Below, in pieces: positions 43,640 through 52,657 of a stretch of DNA of 64,000 bases. How positions within the stretch are numbered: the first letter of the stretch is position 1; every line of letters begins with the position of its first letter. The stretch is from contig NZ_CP058910.1 in assembly GCF_013415885.1 (NCBI RefSeq), positions 2,108,001-2,172,000 of the forward strand. Direction: 5' to 3'. The translations under genes and the position numbers were made by a program. This DNA comes from Halosimplex rubrum (GTDB taxonomy: Archaea; Halobacteriota; Halobacteria; Halobacteriales; Haloarculaceae). Below the pieces are notes generated by a model. It saw only the letters and a program-made list of their open reading frames with translations, searched no databases and was not told the origin of the DNA.

Positions 43640-45430
43640 ATGGACGAGGACCCGTTCCTCCGGATGTCGGGCGTCCGAAAAGAGTTCCCGGGCGTCGTCG
43701 CCAACGACGACGTCGACTTCTCCGTCCGCCGCGGCGAGATCCACGGCCTCCTCGGCGAGAACGGCGCCGGCAAGAGCACCCTGATGAAGGTCCTCTACGG
43801 GCTGTACGACGCCGACGCCGGGAGCGTCCACCTCGGCGGCGAGCCCCTCGATCTCGACTCGCCCAAGGACGCGATCGACCGGGGCATCGGCATGGTCCAC
43901 CAGCACTTCAAGCTCATTCCCCGGCTCTCTGTCGCCGAGAACGTCGTCCTCGGCGAGCGCGAGCCCGCCGGCCCCTTCCGCGAGCGGGGCGACACCCGGG
44001 ACGCCGACGGCGACGGCGCTCCCGCCGACTCGAACGGTTGGCTCCCCGACGCGGTCCGCCGGAACCGAGTCGCCCGTGCCCTCGCCGAGCGGTTCACCAT
44101 CGGCCTGGACGCCTCGGCGGCGGAGATCGAGGCGCTGGCCGACGACTACGGCTTCGACATCGACGTGCGTGCGCCGGTCGGCGAGCTCGACGTGGGCGAG
44201 CGCCAGCGCGTCGAGATCCTCAAGGCGCTGTATCGCGACGTGGACCTGCTCATCCTGGACGAGCCGACGGCCGTGCTGACGCCGGCCGAGGCCGAGCGGC
44301 TGTTCGAGACGCTGCGGACGCTGGCCGACAGCGGCATCTCGATCATCTTCATCACGCACAAGCTCGCCGAGGCGACGGCGATCACCGACCGGGTGACCGT
44401 CCTCCGCGAGGGCGAGACCGTGGGCACCGTCGAGACGGGGTCGGTCGACCAGTCCGAGCTCGCGCGGATGATGGTCGGCCGCGAGGTGCTGTTCTCGCTG
44501 GACAAAGAGTGCGTCGAGCCGGGCGAGCCGGTGCTCGACACCGCGGGGCTGCGCGCCGAGGACGACCGCGGGATCGAGGCGCTGTCGGGGATCGACCTGT
44601 CCGTTCGGGCGGGCGAGATCGTCGGCATCGCCGGCGTGAGCGGCAACGGCCAGCGCGAGTTGGCCGAGTCGCTCGCGGGCGTCCGCGACCCGACCGCCGG
44701 GACCATCGCGGTCGACGGCACCGACCTGACGGGCGAGCCGGCGCGGTCGTTCGTCGACGGCGGCGTCTCGTTCGTCCCCGAGGACCGCCACGAGTACGGC
44801 TGCGCCGAGGAGCTGTCGGTGATGCACAACGCGGCGCTGAAGGAGCTTCGCGACGACCGCTTCGACGACGGTCCGTTCCTCGACTACGACGAACTGGCCC
44901 GGTACGCCGAAGAGATCGTCGACGAGTTCGACGTGCGCGGCGTCCACGACGTGCGCGAGGTGCCCGCCGGCGACCTGTCGGGCGGCAACCTCCAGAAGCT
45001 CATCCTCGGCCGGGAACTCGTCCGGGACCCGGACCTGCTGGTCGCCCACCAGCCGACCCGCGGCGTCGACGTGGGCGCCATCGAGTTCCTCCGCGAGGCG
45101 ATCCTCGACCAGCGCGCCGAGGGCACCGGCACCGTCCTCATCTCCGAGGACTTAGACGAGCTGTTCGACCTCTCGGACCGGCTGCTGGTCATCTACGAGG
45201 GCGAGATCGTCCACGAGACGACGCCCGAGGCGGCCGACCGCGAGCGCGTCGGCATGCGGATGACCGGCGGCGTCGCCGGCGACGGGACGGAGTCGGGCGC
45301 CGAAACGGGGACGGACGCCGCCGACCGCGCGATGACGGACGGCGGCGAGACCGGCGGTCGGACCGCCGGGGGCGATACCGGCCCGGACGAGTCCGACCGA
45401 GACGCGGCCACCCGGGGTGAGCGGCGGTGA
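43640..45430 (+). CDS. ABC transporter ATP-binding protein, two NBDs (nucleoside type)
   Basis: 596 residues with two ABC domains. The first has GENGAGKSTLMK, the signature VGELDVGERQRVEILKAL and LLILDEPTAVL; the second has IAGVSGNGQRELAE (degenerate Walker A lacking the Lys, as in RbsA-type transporters), LSGGNLQKLILGREL and DLLVAHQPTRGVDVG. The layout matches Bmp-type nucleoside importers. A ~35-residue acidic insertion at ~110-145 and a ~70-residue low-complexity C-terminal tail are haloarchaeal additions. The stop overlaps the first permease start. Confidence 0.93.
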   Translation: MDEDPFLRMSGVRKEFPGVVANDDVDFSVRRGEIHGLLGENGAGKSTLMKVLYGLYDADAGSVHLGGEPLDLDSPKDAIDRGIGMVHQHFKLIPRLSVAENVVLGEREPAGPFRERGDTRDADGDGAPADSNGWLPDAVRRNRVARALAERFTIGLDASAAEIEALADDYGFDIDVRAPVGELDVGERQRVEILKALYRDVDLLILDEPTAVLTPAEAERLFETLRTLADSGISIIFITHKLAEATAITDRVTVLREGETVGTVETGSVDQSELARMMVGREVLFSLDKECVEPGEPVLDTAGLRAEDDRGIEALSGIDLSVRAGEIVGIAGVSGNGQRELAESLAGVRDPTAGTIAVDGTDLTGEPARSFVDGGVSFVPEDRHEYGCAEELSVMHNAALKELRDDRFDDGPFLDYDELARYAEEIVDEFDVRGVHDVREVPAGDLSGGNLQKLILGRELVRDPDLLVAHQPTRGVDVGAIEFLREAILDQRAEGTGTVLISEDLDELFDLSDRLLVIYEGEIVHETTPEAADRERVGMRMTGGVAGDGTESGAETGTDAADRAMTDGGETGGRTAGGDTGPDESDRDAATRGERR

Positions 45431-46527
45431 ACCTCTCGGTCGAGCTGGAGGCCCGCGAGGACGTGCCGGCGTGGCTGGTCTACGGGACGCCCGTGTTCAC
45501 CGTGGTCGGCGCGCTCGCGCTGTCGGCGGTCGCGCTGGTCGCGCTGTCGGTCAACCCGGTCGCGGCCTACGGGACGATGTTCGTCGAGACGCTGACCAAC
45601 CCCTTCGGACTGCGCCAGACCGCGACGCGGACCGTCCCGCTCGTGCTGACCGGCCTCGCCGTGTATCTCCCGCTGCGGGCGGGCCTGTGGAACGTCGGCG
45701 CGGAGGGACAGCTGTACATGGGCGCGGTCGTCGGCACGTGGATCGGCGTGAACGTCTCGCTCCCGATGGTCGCGCTCGTCCCGCTGGCGATCCTGGGTGC
45801 GGGGGTCGCCGGCGGCATCTGGGCCGGGATCCCCGGTTACCTGCGAGCGAAGTGGGACGTCAACGAGATCATCACGACGCTGCTGCTGACGTTCGTCGCC
45901 GTCCAGATCGCCAGCTACCTCGTCCGCGGGCCGATGCAGGGCGGCCTGGGCAACATCCCGGGGAGCGCGGAGCTGCTCGACGCGGCGAAGTACCCGACGA
46001 TCCCCGTTCTGGAGGTCCACGCGGGCTTCCTGGTCGGCCTGCTGGCGGTCGCCGTCACGGCGGTGCTCGTCGCCCGGACACGGATGGGCTTCGAAGTGAC
46101 CTTCGTGGGGTCGAACCCGCTCGCGGCCGCGCAGGCCGGGATGAGTACCGCCCGCGTCTACCTGTTCGTCTTCCTCGTCGGCGGCGCCTTCGCCGGGATC
46201 GGCGGCTTCAGCGAGATCTCGGGCGTCCAGGGGCGACTCCGGCCCGCGTTCTCGCCGGACTACGGGTTCACGGCGATCCCGATCGCCCTGCTCGGGCGGA
46301 ACGGCGCCGTTCGCGTCCTGATCGCGGCGGTGTTCTTCGCTGTGCTGTTCGTCGGCGGGTCGCGCCTGGAGGTGTCCTACGGCGTCCCGGCGGCGCTCGT
46401 GGACGTGATCCAGGCGCTGGTCATCCTCTGTCTGATCACCGCGGAGTTCTTCAAGCGCTACAGCGTCGACGTGCAACTCGCCGAGGAACGGACGCCGACC
46501 GACGGCGAGCCCGGAGGTGCGGCCTGA
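45427..46527 (+). CDS. ABC transporter permease 1 (nucleoside type)
   Basis: 366 residues starting with GTG that overlaps the ATPase TGA. About nine to ten membrane helices; AGLWNVGAEGQLYMGAVVG is the conserved EAA-like loop of BPD_transp_2 permeases, and GMSTARVYLFVFLVGGAFAGIGG follows. Works with permease 2 as a heterodimer. Confidence 0.92.
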   Translation: MNLSVELEAREDVPAWLVYGTPVFTVVGALALSAVALVALSVNPVAAYGTMFVETLTNPFGLRQTATRTVPLVLTGLAVYLPLRAGLWNVGAEGQLYMGAVVGTWIGVNVSLPMVALVPLAILGAGVAGGIWAGIPGYLRAKWDVNEIITTLLLTFVAVQIASYLVRGPMQGGLGNIPGSAELLDAAKYPTIPVLEVHAGFLVGLLAVAVTAVLVARTRMGFEVTFVGSNPLAAAQAGMSTARVYLFVFLVGGAFAGIGGFSEISGVQGRLRPAFSPDYGFTAIPIALLGRNGAVRVLIAAVFFAVLFVGGSRLEVSYGVPAALVDVIQALVILCLITAEFFKRYSVDVQLAEERTPTDGEPGGAA

Positions 46528-46589
46528 TGTCGTGCCGAGCGTCGCGGTCGGTCGACCGGCCGCCGCGACCGACGGGAGGTGGCGTCTGA
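46527..46589 (+). CDS. Possible 20-residue peptide between the two permeases
   Basis: ATG at 46527 (overlapping the permease 1 TGA) with its own GGAGGTG 8 nt upstream; MSCRASRSVDRPPRPTGGGV ends in a TGA that overlaps the permease 2 ATG. The Shine-Dalgarno and start context is almost the same as that of permease 2 (GGAGGTGGCGTCTGATG), so this may simply be a duplicated initiation region. Composition is basic and not like a normal haloarchaeal protein. Confidence 0.2.
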   Translation: MSCRASRSVDRPPRPTGGGV

Positions 46590-47581
46590 TGGTCGGGTTC
46601 GCCGCGGGACTGCTCGACGCCGCCGTCCGGGCGTCGACGGTCTTCATCTTCGCGGCGCTGGGTGAGATCATCAGCGAGCGCGGGGGCGTGCTCAACCTCG
46701 GCGTCGAGGGGATGATGCTCGTCGGCGCGCTCGGCGGGTTCGCGACGACGGTCGTCACCGGTAGCTACTGGCTCGGCTTCGCCGCCGGGATGGCGCTGGG
46801 CGCGGCGCTGGCGCTGATACACGCGTTCCTCTGTATCACGCTCAAGTCCAGCCAGGTCATCAGCGGCGTCATGTTGACGCTGCTCGGGACGGGGCTGACC
46901 ACCTACTTCGGCACCGACTGGGTCAACGAATCGATCGACGGGTTCCCCCAGATGACGCTCCCGCTCGTCGGCGAGTACCTCGTCGGGATCCCGGTCATCG
47001 GCGAGGCGTTCTTCCGCTCGACGGCGCCCGACTTCATCGCGCTCGCGCTGGTCCCGACGGTGTGGTGGTTCCTCTTCCGGACGAACCTCGGGCTCGAAGT
47101 CATCTCGGTCGGGGAGGACCCAGAGACCGCCGACACCATGGGCGTCGACGTGTTCAAGATGCGCTACCTCTGTGTCCTCCTCGGTGGTGCGTTCGCCGGC
47201 GCGGCGGGCGCGCACCTCTCGCTGGCGTTCTCCCAGCTGTGGGCGACGGGGATGGTCGCCGGTCGCGGCTGGATCGCGGTCGCGCTGGTCATCTTCGCGC
47301 AGTGGCGGCCCGAGCGGGCGCTGGTCGGCGCGTACCTGTTCGGCCTGCTCGACGCGCTCCAGCTGCGCTCGCAGGGCATCGACCTGGCGCTCGATCCCGC
47401 AAGTCCGCTGGCGGGTGTCGTCAACCCCGCGCTGGAGCTGTTGATGCATCCGACGATCATGTCGACGTACCCCTACCTCGCCACCATCGTCGTGCTGGTC
47501 GTGACGGTCGTCCGCTTCGACGACTCGCGGCTCGGCGCGCCGTCGGCGTTGCTGGAACCGTACAGCCGCGAGACGGACTGA
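46589..47581 (+). CDS. ABC transporter permease 2 (nucleoside type)
   Basis: 330 residues starting at MVGFAAGLLD; GGGAGGTG (46574-46581) supports this ATG over an in-frame GTG at 46517. About eight membrane helices; GEIISERGGVLNLGVEGMMLVGALGG is the family signature and GVDVFKMRYLCVLLGGAFAGAAGAHL the second one. Partner of permease 1. Confidence 0.92.
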   Translation: MVGFAAGLLDAAVRASTVFIFAALGEIISERGGVLNLGVEGMMLVGALGGFATTVVTGSYWLGFAAGMALGAALALIHAFLCITLKSSQVISGVMLTLLGTGLTTYFGTDWVNESIDGFPQMTLPLVGEYLVGIPVIGEAFFRSTAPDFIALALVPTVWWFLFRTNLGLEVISVGEDPETADTMGVDVFKMRYLCVLLGGAFAGAAGAHLSLAFSQLWATGMVAGRGWIAVALVIFAQWRPERALVGAYLFGLLDALQLRSQGIDLALDPASPLAGVVNPALELLMHPTIMSTYPYLATIVVLVVTVVRFDDSRLGAPSALLEPYSRETD

Positions 47582-47607
47582 GCGGCCGGGCCGCCCCACC
47601 GGCGGTC

Positions 47608-48162
47608 TCAGGCGTTCTGGATCCGGTAGGGGTGGTCGACCTTGAACGCGCTGTAGGCCAGCACGCCGTGGGCGACGACCATGACGGCCAGGAAGCCGAC
47701 GTTCCACAGCGGGTTGTTGTACCAGATCAGGTCGAGCCCCCACGAGCCGTCGACGAAGGGCCACAGCGGCTCGATCGGCGTCGAGATGTCCGGCGCCGAG
47801 AGCATGTCGGCGAAGACGTGGCTGAGATAGCCGACGAGGACGGCGCCGGTGGCGAACACGAACATGCTCGAGGCGTCGAACCGGTCGCCGTCGACCCACT
47901 CGTCGACGCGGTCGGTGAGTAGCCAGGCGGCCAGCGCGCCGATGACGAGCGCCGCCGCGACGGCGAAGACTATCGTGTGCGTGAGCCCGTGGTGGTGGAA
48001 CGAGTCCGGGAACGCCATCGCGAGGTACTTGTCCGCGTCGGGTATCGGTGCCACGAAGACGGCGATGGCGACGAAGACGGCGCTGACGCGGTCGTGCCAG
48101 ACGAACCACGCCGGGAGCGCCCACAACAGCGCCATCGCCAGATGTCCCATCACGTCGACCAT
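47608..48162 (-). CDS. YdjM-type membrane-bound metal-dependent hydrolase
   Basis: 184 residues, four to five membrane helices. GHLAMALLWALP, PIPDADKYL, HHGLTHTIVF and GYLSHVFADMLS contain the His and Asp residues of the LexA-regulated YdjM/DUF457 family, thought to bind a metal within the membrane. Catalysis is undemonstrated for the family. Convergent with permease 2. Confidence 0.82.
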   Translation of the reverse strand: MVDVMGHLAMALLWALPAWFVWHDRVSAVFVAIAVFVAPIPDADKYLAMAFPDSFHHHGLTHTIVFAVAAALVIGALAAWLLTDRVDEWVDGDRFDASSMFVFATGAVLVGYLSHVFADMLSAPDISTPIEPLWPFVDGSWGLDLIWYNNPLWNVGFLAVMVVAHGVLAYSAFKVDHPYRIQNA

Positions 48163-48240
48163 TGCGCCCGCGTTTGGGGGTCGAACGGGATAGCCCGGCG
48201 GCCTGCAGGCGCAACTGGCCCGCCGGCCTCGACGGGGCGA

Positions 48241-48906
48241 TTACTCGCGGGGGTCGCGCTCACGGAGCGCCGCCAGGTCCCCGCGCGTGTTGACGTTCGT
48301 CGTCGCCTCGGCCAGCGGCGCGTCGACGGCGTCGGCCGCGACCCGCTCGACGCTCAGTTCGTCGAGCAGTCCCATCAGCGCGTCGCCCGCCGCGAGGTCG
48401 CCCAGCGCGTCGTCGAGCGCGGCTCGGCGATAGAGCGCGTGCAGCGGCTGGTCGCAGCCGTCGACGACCGGCACGACGGCGTCGACCCGTTCGCCCCTCG
48501 TGTCCCCGGGCGCGGGCGCACCGCTCTCGGTGATCCGCGCTCGGAGCGCCTCGACGCTTTCGGGCGAGACCAGCGGCATATCGCAGGCGCAGGCGAACAG
48601 CCACGGCGCGCCGGTCGCCGCGACGGCGGCCGAAAGCCCCGCGAGCGGCCCCGACAGCGAGGGGTCGTCCCGGACCGGCTCGACGGGTCGATCACCGAGT
48701 ACATCGCCCAGTCGCTCGGCCTGCGCGTCGGTCGCCACCGACAGCAGCGGCGGCCCCTCGGTCGCCGCGGCGACGGCGTCGACCGCGCGGACGACCAGCG
48801 GTCGCCCTTCGAAAGTCGCGAGCGCCTTGTCGGCGTCGCCGAAGCGGGTGCTCCGGCCGCCGGCGAGGACGACGCCGCGGACGCGCGGCCGGTCCCGATC
48901 GCTCAT
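48241..48906 (-). CDS. mobA: Molybdenum cofactor guanylyltransferase
   Basis: 221 residues from MSDRDRPRVRGV; CACAAATCC ~28 nt upstream could be the TATA box. VVLAGGRSTRFGDADKALATFEGRPLV is the nucleotide-binding loop with the catalytic Lys, and FACACDMPLVSPE carries the Mg-binding Asp. MobA attaches GMP to molybdopterin to make the MGD cofactor used by NarG-type enzymes. It lies in the Moco gene cluster next to the nitrate reductase operon. Confidence 0.88.
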   Translation of the reverse strand: MSDRDRPRVRGVVLAGGRSTRFGDADKALATFEGRPLVVRAVDAVAAATEGPPLLSVATDAQAERLGDVLGDRPVEPVRDDPSLSGPLAGLSAAVAATGAPWLFACACDMPLVSPESVEALRARITESGAPAPGDTRGERVDAVVPVVDGCDQPLHALYRRAALDDALGDLAAGDALMGLLDELSVERVAADAVDAPLAEATTNVNTRGDLAALRERDPRE

Positions 48907-49474
48907 GCCCTCATCACGGACGGCCTCGGATTTGTGGCTGTTCATCGGGGACGGCCGTCCGACCGTCGTCCATCCTACCGGACGGGCAGTCCGCTCGGCG
49001 ATAGCCGCCGACCGATCTCGGTGGCGCGCGCTGGAGCGCGCGTTCATGCGCGCGACGACACCGTGCGAGGGATGAGCGACGACAGGAGCGAATCGGCTGG
49101 GGAGGCTCGTGGCCGTCTGCGGTCGCTGTGCGGGGCGGTTGCCGGTGCAGTCGTGCTGTCGCGGTCCTGGCGGACTAAACGGGCGAGGCGCGCTCGCGTG
49201 CAGTTCAGTCGCCTGAGCGGGCCCTATCCGCGCGGGTGGTGCCGAGAGCGCGGATATCCCGGTCAGCGACCGCGAGCGCGGCGAGAGCTTTCATCGCTCA
49301 CCGTCGACTGCGGTCGATCCGACAGCTTCGGCTGCGGTCGATCCGACGGCTAGCGAGCGGGTCGCAGTCACGCCCGACGAACGAGTCGAGGCTGTCGACA
49401 CTCACGGGTGGCGACGAGCGACTCCCGAACCGGTGACGCGGAATTTACAAGCCGCCGGGCCGCCGAGTTCGGGT
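48907..49474. other. Intergenic region with repeats before the mobB-moaE gene
   Basis: 568 bp with no convincing gene. Around 49017-49054 are GCGCGCG-rich palindromes. From ~49070 to ~49290 the sequence has the look of a dispersed haloarchaeal repeat (GGGGAGGC...GGACTAAACGGG...). At 49311-49352 a 24-bp unit CTGCGGTCGATCCGAC is repeated in tandem. The right end has GAATTTAC (~49442), a TATA-like box 28 nt before the mobB-moaE ATG. Confidence 0.45.
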
Positions 49475-50308
49475 ATGCAGGTCCTGGGGATCGTCGGGCC
49501 GTCGGACTCGGGCAAGACGGCGCTGGTCGAGCGCCTCGCGGCGCGCCTCGCCGACCGCGGGCGCGTCGCGACGGTCAAACACCTCAAAACGGAGCCGGCC
49601 GTCGACACCGAGGGGAAAGACACCGCCCGGCACCGCGCCGCCGGCGCCGCGGCGACCTACGGGATCACCGACGACGACGGCTGGTTCGCCACCGGCGCCG
49701 ACCGGTCGCTCGAGGAGACGCTCGACGACCTGGCCGCCGACTTCGACTACTGCCTCGTCGAGGGCTACAGCTCGGTCGCGATGCCGACCGTCGCGCTCGG
49801 CGGGCGCGACCACGGCGGCGAGACCGTGGCGACGGCCGCCGAGGCCGACGCCGTCGACCTCGATTCGGTGCTCGCCGCCCTCGACGACCTCGAACCGTAC
49901 GAGTCGCTGGCCTCGCTGGTCGCCGAGGTGAAGCGCTCGCCCGACGCCCGCTACGCCGGCGCCGTCGCGACGTTCACCGGTCGGGTGCGCACGCAGGAGA
50001 GTCCCGACGACGAGCCGACCGAACACCTGGAGTTCGAGAAGTACGACGGCGTCGCCGAGAAGCGGATGGCGACGATCCGCGCGGCGCTCGAATCGCGCGA
50101 CGGCGTCCGCGAGGTCCGGATGCACCACCGCACCGGCGTCGTCGAGGCCGGCGAGGACATCGTCTTCGTCGTCGTCCTCGCGGGCCATCGCCGGGAGGCC
50201 TTCGAGACCGTCGAGGACGGCATCGACCGGCTGAAAGACGAGGTGCCGCTGTTCAAGAAGGAGGTCACCGTCGACGACGCCTTCTGGTCCCACGAGCGGC
50301 CCGAGTAG
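49475..50308 (+). CDS. MobB-MoaE fusion (molybdopterin synthase large subunit with MobB domain)
   Basis: 277 residues starting at MQVLGIVGPS. Residues ~1-125 are MobB: P-loop GPSDSGKTALVE, VATVKHLKTEP, and EGYSS. Residues ~140-275 are MoaE: YAGAVATFTGRVRTQ, LEFEKYDGVAEKRM, VRMHHRTGVVEAGEDIVFVVVLAGHR and VPLFKKEVTVDDAFW. MoaE inserts dithiolene sulfur with MoaD, MobB aids GMP attachment. Fusion of the two is, to my memory, seen in other Halobacteria. TATA box 28 nt upstream. Confidence 0.9.
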   Translation: MQVLGIVGPSDSGKTALVERLAARLADRGRVATVKHLKTEPAVDTEGKDTARHRAAGAAATYGITDDDGWFATGADRSLEETLDDLAADFDYCLVEGYSSVAMPTVALGGRDHGGETVATAAEADAVDLDSVLAALDDLEPYESLASLVAEVKRSPDARYAGAVATFTGRVRTQESPDDEPTEHLEFEKYDGVAEKRMATIRAALESRDGVREVRMHHRTGVVEAGEDIVFVVVLAGHRREAFETVEDGIDRLKDEVPLFKKEVTVDDAFWSHERPE

Positions 50309-50378
50309 GCGGAAGCACCGAGTGAGGCTAGCTATTTAGGGTCGGAACCTTTGCCTGAGAGGGTGGTACGTCCGTTCG

Positions 50379-51089
50379 ATGGAAAGCACTCGCTCGGCGA
50401 CGGACGCGGATGCGTCGGTCTTCGAAGTGGAGTTCGACGTTCGGGACAGCAAGTATCCGTTCGTCGGCGCCTCCGAAGCGGAGGCGTGTACGTTCGACCT
50501 CGCGGAGATGGTACCGCGACAGGACGGGGAGTACGCGGAGTTTTTCAACGTGACCGGCACCGAGGTCGAGCGGGTCGCCGACCGGGCCGAGGAGTACGAG
50601 ACGCTCGACGCGACCGTCCTGCGGGCGTGGGACGGCGGGGGCCTCGTCGAGTTCGCCGTCGCCGGCGACTGCCCCGCCATGTCGCTGGCCGAACACGGCG
50701 GGCTCCCGCGGCAGGTCCGGAGCGCCGACGGCGTCGGGCGGATCACCGCCGAGATACCGCCGCCGTACGAGGCATCGACGGTCATCGACTCGTTCCTCGA
50801 CGACACGCCGGAAGCGGAACTCGCGTCGAAGCGCCGGGTCGACTCGGTGACGCCCCTCTTCTCGAACGTGGCCTTCGAGGAGGCGCTCCACATCTATCTC
50901 ACCGACAGACAGCGCGAGGTCGTCGAGACGGCCTTCCGGGCGGGCTACTACGAGTGGCCCCGGGAAGCCACCGGCGAGGAGGTCGCCGCGGAACTCGGCA
51001 TCACCTCGGCGACGTTCTCCGAACACGTCCACGCCGCCGAACGGCGCCTCTTCTCGGCGTTGCTGTCCGGACCGAACGCCGGGGGGTAG
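50379..51089 (+). CDS. HTH-10 family regulator (bacterio-opsin-activator-like)
   Basis: 236 residues. Residues ~10-155 form a beta-rich sensory domain. Residues ~172-228 are the HTH-10 DNA-binding domain: LTDRQREVVETAFRAGYYEWPREATGEEVAAELGITSATFSEHV. It lacks the PAS/GAF modules of Bat itself. It sits between Moco genes, so control of molybdoenzyme or redox genes is possible but unproven. A TATA-like CTATTTAGG is ~45 nt upstream. Confidence 0.85.
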   Translation: MESTRSATDADASVFEVEFDVRDSKYPFVGASEAEACTFDLAEMVPRQDGEYAEFFNVTGTEVERVADRAEEYETLDATVLRAWDGGGLVEFAVAGDCPAMSLAEHGGLPRQVRSADGVGRITAEIPPPYEASTVIDSFLDDTPEAELASKRRVDSVTPLFSNVAFEEALHIYLTDRQREVVETAFRAGYYEWPREATGEEVAAELGITSATFSEHVHAAERRLFSALLSGPNAGG

Positions 51090-51133
51090 CCGGGGACTCG
51101 TGGACCGGGTGTGACTGCCGGGTCGCGGCCGTG

Positions 51134-51460
51134 TCAGGCCGTCCCGTCGGGGCGGAGCGACGCGGTCACGTCGCCGTCGGCCCGCACGGTCACGTCGCAC
51201 GACTCGTATCGGAACCGGACCGGCGAGTCCGCGGCGGTCGACCCGACTTCTCGGCGGCGGTCGACGACGCGCGCGAGGGTGTCGGTGTCGAGAGCGTCGA
51301 AGACGGGTTCCATGTCGAGCGGGTCCAGATCCGTCTCCGCCGCGACGGCGCGGACCACGCACAGGAGGGCCTTCGATTCGTCCGTCGGCCCACGGTCGGT
51401 CGGCGTCTCGATATCGCGTTCTCTCCGGTCGGCGTCGGATAATCTATCGGTTCGAAACAT
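51134..51460 (-). CDS. HalOD1 output-domain protein
   Basis: 108 residues from the ATG of MFRTDRLSDAD (an ATG nine codons upstream is possible). The C-terminal ~75 residues (SKALLCVVRAVAAETDLDPLDMEPVFDALDTDTL ... VRFRYESCDVTVRADGDVTA) are the HalOD1 domain, an output domain found alone or behind receivers in Halobacteria. Function unknown. Confidence 0.8.
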   Translation of the reverse strand: MFRTDRLSDADRRERDIETPTDRGPTDESKALLCVVRAVAAETDLDPLDMEPVFDALDTDTLARVVDRRREVGSTAADSPVRFRYESCDVTVRADGDVTASLRPDGTA

Positions 51461-51563
51461 TGTGGTAGGGGTTACCGTTGGTTCCACGAGCGGCTGTGTC
51501 CGCTAAACTTCGGTCCCTACAGTTCGAGGGTCGCCTCCGGGCCCGCCACAGACCGCCGCGCCG

Positions 51564-51818
51564 TCACCGGTCGATCTGGATGTCCTGCCGGAGGATCACC
51601 TCGTCGTCGGTGATCTCCTCGACGTACTCGTCGCGGAGCGGCCCCTCGCGGATGTCGGGGTCGTCGTCCCAGCCGACACGAGCCTCGATCCGGTCGGTCC
51701 AGCTCGGGTGAATGTCGACGTAGGCGGTGTTTCCCTCGAAGTCCTCGATCATCCCGACCTCGTCGCCGACCGGGTTGACGACGGTCTTTCCCACGCCGTC
51801 CTCGGTGTGCTCGAACAT
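51564..51818 (-). CDS. Small PRC-barrel-like protein
   Basis: 84 residues starting at MFEHTEDGVG. KTVVNPVGDEVGMIEDFEGNTAYVDIHPSW is the PRC-barrel pattern (GxxV...GxxxGxIxd...), and the C-terminal ITDDEVILRQDI completes the barrel. PRC-barrel proteins bind RNA or photosynthetic components; haloarchaeal versions are small stress-related proteins of unknown partner. Confidence 0.75.
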   Translation of the reverse strand: MFEHTEDGVGKTVVNPVGDEVGMIEDFEGNTAYVDIHPSWTDRIEARVGWDDDPDIREGPLRDEYVEEITDDEVILRQDIQIDR

Positions 51819-51916
51819 ATCCGTGCTTCGCGCCGACGTAACTCCCCGGTCGGGCGCGCACTCGCAGGGGACGACCCGGCCGTCGGCGGCGCTCACCGCT
51901 CGGCGTCGTCTTCCCC

Positions 51917-52588
51917 TCAGCGTTCGACGAGCGGACGGGTCAACAGCCAGTGGGAGAGCGCGAACACGAGGAGTGCGGCGGCCGAGAGGGCGAGCGCCGG
52001 AACGGTGACCGTCCGGCCGGCGGCCGCGACCGGCACCGACCAGCCCAACAGCACGGGCATCAGCGCGGCCGTGAACCACACGGTCATGTTACAGAAGATA
52101 CCCACCTGCCTTCGCATCACGCCGATATCCGAGGCGAAGGGATAGTCGTCGGGGGCGGCGCGGCCGCGCTCGGGCACGTACAACCACCACCCCGCGGCGG
52201 CGCTGAAGCCCAGGACCACGACGAGAGAGACGGCCGTCGCCACGGTGCCGAGCGCGAGCGATGCACGTACGCTCACCGCGAGCAGTGCGGCGAGCCCGGC
52301 GGCGGTCGCGACTTCGACGCTGGAGACGTCCCAGACGTCGTCCCACTCGGCGGCCGGGGAGTCGTCACCGGCCTCCACGTAGGTGTCGTCGTACGACGAG
52401 GTGTACACGTCGACGATCAGGGCGGCGACGGCCGCGAAGGCGGCCAGATACGTCCCGTAGAGCGCGACGAGTCCGACGAGGTCGGACGGGTCGAAGGCCG
52501 ACCCGAGCGCGTATAGCACCACCACGAGTCCTGCCCCGACCATGAACACGAAGGTTCGGTCGCGGTCGTTCGCCCCGTCCGTTGCCAT
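51917..52588 (-). CDS. Polytopic membrane protein of unknown function
   Basis: 223 residues starting at MATDGANDRD; GATTTAG 25-30 nt upstream supports it. About six membrane helices (15-35, 37-60, 90-108, 112-135, 165-185, 190-215) with an acidic loop at ~63-88 and PERGRAAPDDYPFASDIGV between helices four and five. I do not recognise the family. No partner gene shares a transcript with it. Confidence 0.75.
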   Translation of the reverse strand: MATDGANDRDRTFVFMVGAGLVVVLYALGSAFDPSDLVGLVALYGTYLAAFAAVAALIVDVYTSSYDDTYVEAGDDSPAAEWDDVWDVSSVEVATAAGLAALLAVSVRASLALGTVATAVSLVVVLGFSAAAGWWLYVPERGRAAPDDYPFASDIGVMRRQVGIFCNMTVWFTAALMPVLLGWSVPVAAAGRTVTVPALALSAAALLVFALSHWLLTRPLVER

Positions 52589-52657
52589 ACCCCGCTCCAG
52601 CACGTCACCCCATCTAAATCGACCGATCGCTCGGTCACGGCAGCGCCGCCGGTCGTG

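Noticed and set aside
46451-48214. A 587-codon minus-strand frame opposite permease 2
   Set aside because: Arg/Asp-rich shadow of the permease and the YdjM-type gene.
49072-49353. Plus-strand frame starting MSDDRSESAG
   Set aside because: After a few residues it becomes Arg/Cys/Gly-rich and resembles translated repeat DNA.
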